This document shows positions 17,499 to 26,002 of a stretch of 64,000 nucleotides of DNA, piece by piece. The DNA is from Alteriqipengyuania halimionae. GTDB lineage: Bacteria; Pseudomonadota; Alphaproteobacteria; Sphingomonadales; Sphingomonadaceae. The DNA is taken from assembly GCF_009827575.1 (NCBI RefSeq), contig NZ_WTYR01000001.1:1550001-1614000 (forward strand), written 5' to 3'. How positions within the stretch are numbered: the stretch's first letter is position 1; every line of letters begins with the position of its first letter. Below the pieces are notes generated by a model that worked only from the letters and a program-made list of their open reading frames with translations, was not told the DNA's origin and ran no database searches. Position numbers and translations under genes: made by a program.

Positions 17499-17527
17499 TT
17501 GTAAAATAACAGCTTTTCGCCTATTCT
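17499..17527 (+). promoter_or_regulatory. Sigma-70-type promoter of mucR
   Basis: TTGTAA at 17499-17504, a 17-bp spacer and TATTCT at 17522-17527. This is a good match to -35/-10 in a GC-rich genome. It gives a leader of about 60 nt before the mucR ATG at 17592. Confidence 0.6.
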
Positions 17528-17591
17528 AAGATTCCCTCGACCATGTGCGCGGTCACGACAGCGCACAGACTGCCCACCTTAAGGAACCGAA

Positions 17592-18029
17592 ATGGAAGAA
17601 ATCGATCTCGACATGTCCGAGACCCTCATCACGCTTACCTCGGATATCGTCGCCGCGCACGTCAGCAACAACAATGTCGACGTGTCGGATGTGCCTGAAC
17701 TCATTACCGCAGTGTACGGTGCCCTCGCCGGCCTGGGTGGAGAAGAAGCCGAAGACGATACGCCGCCCGAACCGGCCGTTTCGATCCGTTCCTCGGTGAA
17801 GCCCGACTACATCGTTTGTCTCGAAGACGGCAAGAAGCTCAAAATGCTCAAGCGCTATCTTCGCACCAATTACGATATGACCCCGGAAGAATATCGCGCG
17901 CGCTGGAACCTGCCCGCCGATTATCCGATGGTTGCACCGAATTATGCCGAGAAGCGCCGCGAGCTGGCGAAGAAAATCGGCCTCGGTCGCAAGCCCGGCC
18001 AGAAGCGCGGCCGGAAGAAAAAAGACTGA
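17592..18029 (+). CDS. mucR: MucR/Ros-family transcriptional regulator with altered zinc-finger residues
   Basis: Global regulator of 145 residues (envelope, exopolysaccharide and cell-cycle genes in other alphaproteobacteria). The acidic N-terminal half is the oligomerisation part. The C-terminal half carries the Ros-type finger region (DYIVCLEDGKKLKMLKRYL, then TPEEYRARWNLPADYPMVAPNY) and a basic tail rich in Lys/Arg. At the four zinc-ligand positions I read Cys76, Asp79, Tyr89 and Tyr94, so both histidines are replaced by tyrosine. Zinc-free Ros-type domains are known in this family. It has its own promoter upstream and a terminator downstream. Confidence 0.93.
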   Translation: MEEIDLDMSETLITLTSDIVAAHVSNNNVDVSDVPELITAVYGALAGLGGEEAEDDTPPEPAVSIRSSVKPDYIVCLEDGKKLKMLKRYLRTNYDMTPEEYRARWNLPADYPMVAPNYAEKRRELAKKIGLGRKPGQKRGRKKKD

Positions 18030-18054
18030 GCCGATCACATAGATCGACGAAACA

Positions 18055-18090
18055 GCCCCGCCATGCCCTTGCACGGCGGGGCTTTTTGTT
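18055..18090 (+). terminator. Rho-independent terminator after mucR
   Basis: Perfect 8-bp stem GCCCCGCC (18055-18062) with GGCGGGGC (18075-18082), 12-nt loop, then TTTTTGTT. It ends 15 bp before the fur start, so fur must use a promoter overlapping this hairpin or rely on read-through. Confidence 0.88.
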
Positions 18091-18105
18091 GTGTTAGATC
18101 AATTC

Positions 18106-18528
18106 ATGCACCAGAAGATCGACATCGAGGCGCTGTGCGCCGAACGCGGATTGCGGATCACCGAGCAACGCAAGGTGATTGCGCAGGTCCTGTCCAACAG
18201 CGAAGACCATCCCGACGTCGAGATGCTGCACGAGCGGGCGAGCAAGATCGACCCCAAGATCTCGATCGCAACCGTCTATCGCACCGTCCGCCTGTTCGAA
18301 GAGGCCGGGATCCTCGATCGCCACGATTTCGGCGATGGCCGCGCGCGCTACGAACCGACGCCCGAGGCCCATCACGACCACCTGATCGACATCGAGACCG
18401 GAAAGGTCGTCGAATTCGTCGACCCCGAATTGGAAGCCTTGCAAAAGGTAATCGCCGAGCGTCTCGGCTACCGCCTCGTGGACCACCGGATGGAACTGTA
18501 TGGCGTCCGGCTCTCCCGCAAAGACTGA
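18106..18528 (+). CDS. fur: Fur-family metalloregulator
   Basis: Iron-responsive repressor of 140 residues. Winged-helix DNA-binding domain (RITEQRKVIAQVL, ISIATVYRTVRLFEEAGIL), then the dimerisation/metal domain with HHDHLIDIETGKVVEF and His/Glu ligands. It lacks the C-terminal CxxC pairs of zinc-rich Fur proteins. Irr and Mur are close relatives in alphaproteobacteria, so the metal specificity is inferred. A Fur-box-like site occurs at 58531-58549 in this window. A GTG five codons upstream (18091) is an alternative start. The end overlaps the next gene by 29 nt. Confidence 0.9.
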   Translation: MHQKIDIEALCAERGLRITEQRKVIAQVLSNSEDHPDVEMLHERASKIDPKISIATVYRTVRLFEEAGILDRHDFGDGRARYEPTPEAHHDHLIDIETGKVVEFVDPELEALQKVIAERLGYRLVDHRMELYGVRLSRKD

Positions 18529-19372
18529 ATCTCCCGAAACACGCGAAGCGGCCACCCGCGGCGAACCGACTCCGATCGGGCCGCTGGGCTGGACGGTGTT
18601 CACGGTCCGACTGCTGGCGCTGCTGCTGGCGGTGCTGGTGTTCGTGCCGCTGCACTACATTTACCGCATTTTCGCCTATGGCTCGCCCTTCCCGATGTGG
18701 TTCCTGGGGCTGGCGGCATGGATCGCGGGTGCGCGCGTGCGCAAGATCGGAACGCCGCTGCGGCGCGACGTCTTCTTCGTCGCAAACCATGTCTCTTGGA
18801 TCGATATCCTCGCGCTCGCGGGCCACAGCGGCACGGCCTTCGTCGCCAAGGCCGAATTGCGCGACGCGCCGGTCGTGGGCTGGCTCTCGACTTTGAACCG
18901 CACCGTCTTCGTTCAGCGCGAAAACCGCTTGGGCGTCGCCGAACAGATCAACGCCCTGCGCGAGGCTTTGGCCGATAACTGGTCGGTCACCGTCTTTCCC
19001 GAAGGCACGACCACCGACAACAGATCGCTGCTTCCGTTCAAAACCTCGATGCTCTCGGTCCTCGAGCCCCCTCCGCCCGGCGTCATGGTGCAGCCGGTGA
19101 TGCTCGATTACGGCGAATACGGCGAATGGCTTGGCTGGGTTGGCAACGAAAGCGGCGCCAACAACGCCAAGCGCGTGCTCGCGCGCCCCGGCACTTTCAC
19201 GCTCGACCTGCACTTCCTCGAGCCGTTCTCACCGGAAGAATTCCGCGGTCGCAAGGCGATCGGCGCAAGAGCGCGTGCGGCCATCGAAGCAGCGCTCGCT
19301 ACTGCGCACGACGAACCTTTGCGCGAGTTCAAGCATGACGTCGTGCCCGTGAGATACAACGCGCCGAAGTAA
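18500..19372 (+). CDS. plsC: 1-acyl-sn-glycerol-3-phosphate acyltransferase (PlsC-like)
   Basis: Inner-membrane acyltransferase of 290 residues that makes phosphatidic acid from lysophosphatidic acid. A transmembrane helix (LLALLLAVLVFVPLHYIYRIF) precedes the catalytic NHxxxxD motif FFVANHVSWIDILAL; the second signature FPEGTTTDNRSLLPFK follows. It overlaps the end of fur by 29 nt, which suggests coupled expression of fur and plsC. An N-terminal ~30-residue polar extension is present. Confidence 0.9.
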   Translation: MASGSPAKTESPETREAATRGEPTPIGPLGWTVFTVRLLALLLAVLVFVPLHYIYRIFAYGSPFPMWFLGLAAWIAGARVRKIGTPLRRDVFFVANHVSWIDILALAGHSGTAFVAKAELRDAPVVGWLSTLNRTVFVQRENRLGVAEQINALREALADNWSVTVFPEGTTTDNRSLLPFKTSMLSVLEPPPPGVMVQPVMLDYGEYGEWLGWVGNESGANNAKRVLARPGTFTLDLHFLEPFSPEEFRGRKAIGARARAAIEAALATAHDEPLREFKHDVVPVRYNAPK

Positions 19373-19432
19373 GCCCGCCCTCTGCGTCGAGGATTTTACA
19401 CTGCGCTGCGATCCGCTATACGCGCCCTCCTC

Positions 19433-20761
19433 ATGAAACCGACCAACGCCCCCAAGACCTACCGGGTCAAGAGCTTCGGCTGCCAGATGAACGTCTATGA
19501 CGGCGAGCGCATGGCCGAATTGCTGGCCGAGAAAGGGATCACCCCCGCGCCCGAGGGCGAGGATGCCGATCTCGTCGTGCTCAACACCTGCCACATTCGC
19601 GAGAAAGCGGCAGAGAAGGTCTATTCGGATATCGGCCGTATTTCCAAGGCGGGCGAGGAAGCCGGCAAGAAGCCTCTGATCGCGGTCGCGGGATGCGTCG
19701 CGCAGGCCGAGGGCGAAGAGATCATGGCGCGCGCGCCGGCAGTCTCGATGGTCGTGGGGCCGCAAGCCTATCACCACCTGCCCGACATGCTCGACAAGGC
19801 GGTCAGGGGCGAGCGCGCGACCGATACCGACATGCCCGCAAACGCGAAGTTCGCCGAGCTCCCCCAGCGCCGCAAGAGCGCGCCAAGCGCCTTCCTCACC
19901 ATCCAGGAAGGGTGCGACAAGTTCTGCACTTACTGCGTCGTGCCCTATACGCGCGGCGCCGAAATCAGCCGCCCGTTTGCCGAGCTGGTCGAGGAAGCGA
20001 AGAAACTGGTCGCGGCGGGCGCCAAGGAAATCACCCTGCTGGGCCAGAACGTTTCGGCCTGGAGCGGCGAGGACCATGTCGGCCACCGCGTTGGACTGGC
20101 AGGCCTGGTCGCCGAACTCGCCAAAGATCCCGATCTCGCCCGCATCCGCTACACCACGAGCCATCCGGCCGACATGGACGAGGACATCATCGAGGCGCAT
20201 GGCAGCATCGCCAAGCTGATGCCCTATCTCCACCTGCCGGTGCAGAGCGGCAATGATCGCGTGCTGAAGGCGATGAACCGCAGCCACACCGCGGAAAGCT
20301 ATCTCAAGCTGCTCGAGCGCTTCCGCGCCGCGCGGCCGGACCTTGCACTATCGGGCGATTTCATCGTCGGTTTTCCGGGCGAAACCGAGGCCGAATTCAA
20401 GGATACGCTCAAGATCGTCGAGCAGGTGCGGTACGCCGCTGCCTTCAGCTTCAAATATTCGCCCCGCCCCGGCACGCCCGCCGCAACGATGGGTGACCAG
20501 ATCGCGCCCGAGGTCATGGATGACCGTCTCCAGCGGCTCCAGGCCGCGCTACGGCGCGACCAGATGGCCTTCAACGAAGCGAGCGTCGACAAGACCTGCC
20601 AGGTGCTGGTCGAGCGTCGTGGCAAAAAGCCGGGTCAGTGGCTCGGCAAATCGCCGTGGCTGCAAAGCGTCTGGTTCGAAGGCGATGCGAACATCGGCGA
20701 CCTTGTCGAGGCCGAACTGCTCGAAGCAGGGCAGAACTCGCTCGCGGGGCGGCTCGTCTGA
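19433..20761 (+). CDS. miaB: tRNA-2-methylthio-N6-dimethylallyladenosine synthase MiaB
   Basis: Radical-SAM methylthiotransferase modifying A37 of tRNAs that read UNN codons. 442 residues, full length. The N-terminal UPF0004 domain has the auxiliary-cluster cysteines (SFGCQMNVYD, NTCHIREKA, AVAGCVAQAEG). The radical-SAM cluster is CDKFCTYCVVPYTRG, and the C-terminal TRAM domain is near KTCQVLVERRGKKPGQWLGKSPW. It sits in the conserved order miaB-phoH-ybeY-corC. Confidence 0.97.
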   Translation: MKPTNAPKTYRVKSFGCQMNVYDGERMAELLAEKGITPAPEGEDADLVVLNTCHIREKAAEKVYSDIGRISKAGEEAGKKPLIAVAGCVAQAEGEEIMARAPAVSMVVGPQAYHHLPDMLDKAVRGERATDTDMPANAKFAELPQRRKSAPSAFLTIQEGCDKFCTYCVVPYTRGAEISRPFAELVEEAKKLVAAGAKEITLLGQNVSAWSGEDHVGHRVGLAGLVAELAKDPDLARIRYTTSHPADMDEDIIEAHGSIAKLMPYLHLPVQSGNDRVLKAMNRSHTAESYLKLLERFRAARPDLALSGDFIVGFPGETEAEFKDTLKIVEQVRYAAAFSFKYSPRPGTPAATMGDQIAPEVMDDRLQRLQAALRRDQMAFNEASVDKTCQVLVERRGKKPGQWLGKSPWLQSVWFEGDANIGDLVEAELLEAGQNSLAGRLV

Positions 20762-20867
20762 TCGTTATCGAATGACGGGGGTGTGACAATCCCCAGTCGC
20801 GATGCACCCGAAAACTTGCGCCGCGCGTTGATCGGCGTAACCTCGCGCTCGTAACGAAAGGACTCAC

Positions 20868-21887
20868 TTGGCACGCAGACCAGCGCACAAACCCCGCCAC
20901 GACAGACCCGCCAACGATGCGGCGCAGCGATCGCGTGTCGAGGTCGATTTCGAGAACACGGCGCTGCTCGGCGCGCTGTTCGGACAGTTCGATGCCAACC
21001 TCGTGCAGGTCGAAAACCGGCTCGGCGTGTTCATCGCGGCACGAGGCGACAAGGTCCAGATCGAAGGCCCGGCGGACAATGTGGCGCGGGCGCGCGATGT
21101 GCTCAAGACGATGGAAGAACGCCTGTCGACCGGCCAGGATCTCGATAGCGGGCTGATCGAATCGATCATCGCGATGTCGAACGAGCCGACGCTCGACGGG
21201 ATCGTGAACGGCAAGCAGGACGCACCGCCGATCATGATCCGCACCCGCCGCAAGACGATCGTGCCGCGCTCGGCGATGCAGATCGATTACATGCACAGCC
21301 TGGCGCAGGACGATATCATCTTCGCGCTTGGCCCGGCGGGCACCGGCAAGACCTATCTCGCCGTGGCGCAGGCGGTCAGCGAGCTGATCACTGGCGAGGT
21401 CCAGCGCCTGATCCTCTCGCGCCCCGCGGTCGAGGCGGGCGAGAAGATCGGCTTCCTGCCGGGCGACATGAAAGAGAAGGTCGATCCCTTCCTCCGCCCG
21501 CTCTACGACGCGCTTTACGATTGCATGCCGCCCGAGCAGGTCGAGCGGCATATCGAAAGCGGCGTGATCGAGATCGCCCCGATCGCCTTCATGCGCGGGC
21601 GCACGCTGGCCGATGCTTTCGTCATCCTCGACGAGGCGCAGAACACCACGCGCGAGCAGATGAAGATGTTCCTCACCCGGTTCGGCCAGAACAGCCGGAT
21701 GGTGGTCTGCGGAGATCCGCGCCAGGTCGATATCCCGGGCGGGGATCGCATGAGCGGGCTGGCCGATGCGGTCGAGAAACTCGAAGGTGTCGAAGGCTTC
21801 GGCACGATCCGCTTCGGCGCCAAGGACGTCGTCCGCCACCCGATCGTGGGTCGCATCGTCGATGCCTATGAGGGCCCGCTGGAATGA
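20868..21887 (+). CDS. phoH: PhoH-family ATPase (YbeZ-type)
   Basis: P-loop ATPase of 339 residues linked to RNA metabolism and working with YbeY. An N-terminal KH-like region with VENRLGVFIAARGDKVQIEGP leads to the PhoH domain: Walker A GPAGTGKTYLAVA, Walker B AFVILDEAQNTTREQMKMFLTR, and RMVVCGDPRQVDIP. Start is TTG at 20868, six bases after GAAAGGA; no ATG start is available without loss of the KH region. ybeY lies 97 bp downstream behind a REP-like repeat. Confidence 0.94.
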   Translation: MARRPAHKPRHDRPANDAAQRSRVEVDFENTALLGALFGQFDANLVQVENRLGVFIAARGDKVQIEGPADNVARARDVLKTMEERLSTGQDLDSGLIESIIAMSNEPTLDGIVNGKQDAPPIMIRTRRKTIVPRSAMQIDYMHSLAQDDIIFALGPAGTGKTYLAVAQAVSELITGEVQRLILSRPAVEAGEKIGFLPGDMKEKVDPFLRPLYDALYDCMPPEQVERHIESGVIEIAPIAFMRGRTLADAFVILDEAQNTTREQMKMFLTRFGQNSRMVVCGDPRQVDIPGGDRMSGLADAVEKLEGVEGFGTIRFGAKDVVRHPIVGRIVDAYEGPLE

Positions 21888-21895
21888 ATTTCCAC

Positions 21896-21972
21896 CGATC
21901 GTCATCGCGAGCAGGCGCAGGCGCCGCAAACCGGATCTAGCGCTTTGCCGCTCCGGATTGCTTCGCTACGGC
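21896..21972. repeat. REP-like intergenic repeat between phoH and ybeY
   Basis: Starts CGTCATCGCGAGC and ends near GGATTGCTTCGCTACGG, with a GGCGCAGGCGCC palindrome inside. A related element with CGTCATTGCGAGC on the minus strand lies at 29200-29245. The pattern resembles the short dispersed repeats with CGTCATTGCGAGC found in many sphingomonads. It sits inside an otherwise tight operon. Confidence 0.5.
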
Positions 21973-21984
21973 CGCATTGACGAG

Positions 21985-22488
21985 ATGCAGCTGGATATCG
22001 AAATAGAAGAATGGCCGGACGGCGACTGGCCCGAGCTCGCAAAGCAAGCGGTGGCGGCGTGCGCGGTGCATGTTGCCGCGCTTGCCAATGAGCGCCTGAT
22101 GGCGAGCCTTCTGTTCACCAGCGACGAAGAGGTCCGCGCACTCAATCGCGAATGGCGCGGCAAGGACAAGCCGACCAACGTGCTGTCCTTTCCGATGCTG
22201 ACAGCGGACGAATTGCGCAATCTCGCGCCCGAAGGTCCGCCCGAAATGTTCGGCGATCTGGCGCTCGCTTACGAGACCTGCGCGCGCGAGGCGGCGGCAA
22301 AATGCAATCCGGTCGAGCACCACACCGCGCATCTGATCGTCCACGGCCTGCTCCACCTTGCCGGATACGACCATGAAACATCGGATGAAGACGCCGAGGA
22401 AATGGAAGCTCTGGAAGTGAAAATCCTTGCGGAGATGGGGATCGCCGACCCATATGGTGCGCCAGACGCAACAAAGAGAGAATCATAG
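21985..22488 (+). CDS. ybeY: Endoribonuclease YbeY (rRNA maturation factor)
   Basis: Zinc endoribonuclease of 167 residues for 16S rRNA 3'-end maturation and ribosome quality control. The metal motif is HLIVHGLLHLAGYDHE (HxxxHxxxxxH), with NREWRGKDKPTNVLSFP as second signature. The ATG at 21985 matches the family start; the frame open to 21766 overlaps phoH. The C-terminal tail is acidic. corC follows 5 bp later, so phoH, ybeY and corC probably form one unit. Confidence 0.95.
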   Translation: MQLDIEIEEWPDGDWPELAKQAVAACAVHVAALANERLMASLLFTSDEEVRALNREWRGKDKPTNVLSFPMLTADELRNLAPEGPPEMFGDLALAYETCAREAAAKCNPVEHHTAHLIVHGLLHLAGYDHETSDEDAEEMEALEVKILAEMGIADPYGAPDATKRES

Positions 22489-22493
22489 GGGCC

Positions 22494-23414
22494 ATGCCCG
22501 ACAATAACGGAGATGCGGACAGTAGGGGCGGCCTGTTCCAGGCCATCCGCAAGATGCTCGGCGTGGAGGACGGCGAACGCAGCCTGCGCGCACAAATCGA
22601 AGAGCAGATCGACGCTTCGGCCGATGCCGAGGACAACCCCGAGCCGAGCAGCAGTGGCCCGCTCGACGACTTTTCTCCGGTCGAACGGCAGATGCTCAAG
22701 AACCTGCTGCATTTCTCCGAACACGATGCCGACGACGTGGCCGTGCCGCGCGGGGAAATCGTCGCCGTCAGCGCAGACCAGAGCTGGGACGAGGTCGTCG
22801 CCACCTTTGCCGAGCACGGTCATTCGCGCCTGCCGGTTTATCGCGACACGCTCGACGAAATCATCGGCATGGTGCTGGCGAAGGATCTGTTCCCGTTTCT
22901 TGCCACCCAATCCGAGCCGCCGAACGACTGGACGGTGCTGATGCGCCAGCCGCTGTTCGTGCCGCAGGCGCGCGGCGCGCTCGACGTGCTCGCCGACATG
23001 CGCGGGCATCGCACCCACCTCGCCATCGTGGTCGATGAATATTCGGGCACCGACGGGATCATCACGATCGAAGACCTGGTCGAGGAAATCGTCGGCGAGA
23101 TCGAGGACGAACACGACGACGAACCCGAAGAGTCGTTCCGCGAAGTGGGCGACGGGATCTGGGAAGCCGACGCCCGCTGCGAGCTGGAAGATATCGCCAA
23201 GGCGATCGATCCGCGCCTCGCCGAAGTGGAAGAAGCCGTCGATACACTCGGTGGCCTCGCTTTCGTGCTGGCCGAACAGGTGCCGCAGCCCGGCGCGATC
23301 CTGAAGCACGACAGCGGCTGGACGATCGAAGTGCTCGAAGGCAATGAACGCCGGGTCGAGAGGGTGCGGCTCCACCCACCCGAGGCGGACACTCCCGACG
23401 AGGAAGACGTTTGA
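22494..23414 (+). CDS. corC: CBS-domain protein of the CorC/YbeX (TlyC) family
   Basis: 306 residues. A disordered acidic N-terminus is followed by two CBS domains (about residues 75-200: DVAVPRGEIVAVSADQSWDEVV, HSRLPVYRDTLDEIIGMVLAKDLF, HRTHLAIVVDEYSGTDGIITIEDLVEEIVGEIEDEHDD) and a C-terminal CorC_HlyC domain. It lacks the DUF21 membrane part, as in E. coli YbeX. It is linked to Mg/Co efflux and, through gene order with ybeY, to ribosome maturation. Its TGA overlaps the ATG of the LysR gene. Confidence 0.93.
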   Translation: MPDNNGDADSRGGLFQAIRKMLGVEDGERSLRAQIEEQIDASADAEDNPEPSSSGPLDDFSPVERQMLKNLLHFSEHDADDVAVPRGEIVAVSADQSWDEVVATFAEHGHSRLPVYRDTLDEIIGMVLAKDLFPFLATQSEPPNDWTVLMRQPLFVPQARGALDVLADMRGHRTHLAIVVDEYSGTDGIITIEDLVEEIVGEIEDEHDDEPEESFREVGDGIWEADARCELEDIAKAIDPRLAEVEEAVDTLGGLAFVLAEQVPQPGAILKHDSGWTIEVLEGNERRVERVRLHPPEADTPDEEDV

Positions 23415-24295
23415 TGCGCAGGCTTCCCCCGCTCCGCTCGCTCGAAGCCTTTACCCGCACCGTGCGGCTGGGCAGCGCGCGCGCCGCGGCCGAAGAGCTC
23501 GCGCTGAGCCCCAGCGCGCTGTCGCGCCGCATCGCCACGCTCGAGGAATTCACCGGCAAGCGGCTGTTCTCGCGCCAGAAGCAAGCGATGAAGCTGACCG
23601 ATGAGGGCGATGCCTTCTATCGCGCGGTAGCCCCGCGGATCGATGCATTGGCCGATGCGATCGACGGGCAGGTCGAGGACGGGCGCCTGCATCGCCTCCA
23701 CCTCGGCGTCATGCCGCTGTTCGGCAGCCAGCGCCTGTTCCCCCGGCTGGGCGAACTGCGCAGGCTCTATCCGCAGCTGCATATCGACATCGACACCAGC
23801 CCGCACCTCGAAGCGCGGGTCGGCGATACGCTCGATGCCGCGATCGTGCTTTCGGAGGCTCCCGATCCGGCGCTCTATTCGGTGCGGCTCGACCACAATC
23901 AGGTCTTCGCCATCGCCGACCGGGAAACGGCCGAAGCCGTCGGCGAGACTCCCGATGCAACAGTGCTCGCGCGGCAGACCTTCATGGTTCACAATGAACT
24001 GGCCGAGAGCTTCAATGCCTGGCGCAAGACGATCGGTCTGCCCGATCTCAATCCGGCGGCGATCGATCATTACGATAGCGGTCAGCTGATCCTTGAAGCT
24101 GCCGCGCAGGGCCTCGGCATTGCGATCATGCACGACGATCACCTCGCCCGTGCCAAGGACGAGCGCCTGGCCGCGCTATTTCCCGGGATCGAAGTGGAAA
24201 GTCCGTTCAGCTACTGGTTCGTCTGCCGCCCCGGAGCGCTCGAAACCCGCGCGGTGCGCCAGTTCCACGACTGGCTGATCGGCGCGGGGCTTTAA
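23414..24295 (+). CDS. LysR-family transcriptional regulator
   Basis: 293 residues. The N-terminal winged HTH is LRSLEAFTRTVRLGSARAAAEELALSPSALSRRIATLEE, with a GcvA-like effector domain after residue 95. Target unknown; LysR regulators often control a divergent neighbour, but here both neighbours are tandem or convergent. The ATG at 23414 overlaps the corC stop (TGATG) and follows GAGGAAG. Its TAA at 24293-24295 overlaps the stop codon of the convergent lipase gene. Confidence 0.9.
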   Translation: MRRLPPLRSLEAFTRTVRLGSARAAAEELALSPSALSRRIATLEEFTGKRLFSRQKQAMKLTDEGDAFYRAVAPRIDALADAIDGQVEDGRLHRLHLGVMPLFGSQRLFPRLGELRRLYPQLHIDIDTSPHLEARVGDTLDAAIVLSEAPDPALYSVRLDHNQVFAIADRETAEAVGETPDATVLARQTFMVHNELAESFNAWRKTIGLPDLNPAAIDHYDSGQLILEAAAQGLGIAIMHDDHLARAKDERLAALFPGIEVESPFSYWFVCRPGALETRAVRQFHDWLIGAGL

Positions 24296-25527
24296 ACCCC
24301 GACCTCGCGGACCTTGTAGTAGGTCTCACCTTCCTCGATCACGGGCTTTAGGCATTCGTGCAACGCATCGCGCTTGCAGGTCAGTTCGAAGATCGTTCCG
24401 AGATCGAAATTACGCGTCCAGGCAATCACGAAATTGATCGTTTCCACCTCCGGATCGTCGCGCGAAGCGCGCGGGATGAGGTGAATTGCATAAGCGCTTG
24501 CCGGCTTTGCAACCGGTTCGAACAACGGATGCTCACGCAGCAGTTGATGCAGTGTTTCGACGACCGCCACGCCGTCTGTCCAGCCGCTGAAATAGTGGAC
24601 GTTGACCGGCACATATGTCTTTGCCTCAGCGCTTCCCGCAGGGGCTTCGTCATCAGCGCTCTGCGTAGCGGGGCGAACGATCGCCGGATTGTTTCCCAAT
24701 GCGCGCAGAGCTTCGCTCGCATCGTTTTCGTAAGCGGCGATCCAGGTCAGGCAATCTGCCAACTGCGCCATGGAATGATCGCTGACAATACGGAAACCCG
24801 GCGCACAGTTGATGGTGAGCGTGGAACCGCCCTGCTGAAGGAAGATCGAGCGCAGTCCTGCGAGAATTTCGCCGCGTTCGTTGATCGCCCTGCGCCGCGC
24901 ACCGCTGCCGCCCCAACCGTCGCGCGGCGAGGAATTGAAAGCGTAAATGGTGTCGGCGAGATCCGTCTCGCTGGCCTCTACGACATCCGGGCGCACTGCG
25001 GTCCGGCCGGAATAGGTCGCGATCGCACCGCCGAGCGAATGACCGGCAAGATAAATCGGTACCTCCGCGTATCCCGCGTCGTCGAGGCCCTTGCGTACCT
25101 GCTCGAAGATCGTCCGGCCCCGCCGGTTCTGAACCAGCCAGAGATTCCCGTACCACCAGTCCTCGAAACTGTTGAATTCGGTGCCGCGGAAAGCGATCGC
25201 CGTCGCGACAATCTTGCCGTTTTCAAATTTGTCGAAGACCGAATAGGCAAAACCGCGCGGGTCGTTGTCCGTCCTCACCCTCGTACGCCACGCCCCCGGC
25301 AGAGCGAATTCCTTTTCCGCTTCCTTGTAGGACAGCGCAGCCATCATGGCGTACGGCCACGCTTCCGCGGCGGCGAGCCTTGTACCTTCGCACCATCCGC
25401 CCCTCACTTCGCCAGTGGTGCAATCCATTCGGGATGAACCAAGAGCCGCACTCAAAGCACCGCATCCGCCGAGCGGCAGCGCAAGCAATAACACAAAAAA
25501 CACCTTGGAAATGAACCGAAAATCCAT
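24292..25527 (-). CDS. Lipoprotein with class-3 lipase-like alpha/beta-hydrolase domain
   Basis: 411 residues. A signal peptide ends in lipobox LGGC (Cys22 region), so it is probably an outer-membrane or periplasmic lipoprotein. The catalytic nucleophile motif IYLAGHSLGGAIATYSG and the oxyanion segment AIAFRGTEFNSFEDWW are as in fungal-type (class 3) lipases. Several Cys pairs (DCTTGEVRGGWCEG, LTCKRDALHECLK) could form disulfides. A GGGGGAGAG ribosome site precedes the ATG. Substrate unknown. The upstream 97 bp are unusually AT-rich. Confidence 0.85.
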   Translation of the reverse strand: MDFRFISKVFFVLLLALPLGGCGALSAALGSSRMDCTTGEVRGGWCEGTRLAAAEAWPYAMMAALSYKEAEKEFALPGAWRTRVRTDNDPRGFAYSVFDKFENGKIVATAIAFRGTEFNSFEDWWYGNLWLVQNRRGRTIFEQVRKGLDDAGYAEVPIYLAGHSLGGAIATYSGRTAVRPDVVEASETDLADTIYAFNSSPRDGWGGSGARRRAINERGEILAGLRSIFLQQGGSTLTINCAPGFRIVSDHSMAQLADCLTWIAAYENDASEALRALGNNPAIVRPATQSADDEAPAGSAEAKTYVPVNVHYFSGWTDGVAVVETLHQLLREHPLFEPVAKPASAYAIHLIPRASRDDPEVETINFVIAWTRNFDLGTIFELTCKRDALHECLKPVIEEGETYYKVREVGV

Positions 25528-25624
25528 AATTTCTCTCCCCCAAAAGGAAAAGAAAACTATTTACGCTGGATTGTCAATTAAGGTTCTGGAAGCGGAATAT
25601 TAGAAGCCAGACGATTATTTGACA

Positions 25625-25975
25625 CTAAATCGCCAGCGCAATGGCGCGTTGGATGACCTGATCGGCTGCCGCAGGTTTGGGAATCAGCTCTGCGTCGAGC
25701 GAGCGAACGGTTTCGTCCTGCCGGTCGAGATCGCCGGAGTGGAGTAGATAGGGAATGCCCTTGTCATCGAGCGCTTTCGCGATCGGCACGCAATTGGTCC
25801 CCGCCCCCAGATTGACGTCGAGCACCGCGACACTGATGTCGTGTTCGGCGCACTGATCAAGCGCTTGATCGACACCCCTCGCACTGCGGTAATCGCACCC
25901 GGCATCCTCGGCAGCGAATTCGAGATCCATGAGGATCAGGGGCTCGTCGTCGACGAGCAGGATACAGCAGCTCAC
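25625..25975 (-). CDS. Single-domain response regulator
   Basis: 116 residues, receiver domain only. Acidic pair Asp9/Asp10, phospho-acceptor Asp53 (VAVLDVNLG), Ser80 and Lys100 in IPKPA are all in place, so it should be phosphorylatable. No output domain. It lies 27 bp downstream of the LOV histidine kinase on the same strand, like the LovR-type partners of alphaproteobacterial HWE kinases, and probably acts as a phosphate relay or sink. Confidence 0.92.
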   Translation of the reverse strand: MSCCILLVDDEPLILMDLEFAAEDAGCDYRSARGVDQALDQCAEHDISVAVLDVNLGAGTNCVPIAKALDDKGIPYLLHSGDLDRQDETVRSLDAELIPKPAAADQVIQRAIALAI

Positions 25976-26002
25976 AGGACGGTTCCTCTCACTCGGGCAG
26001 CT

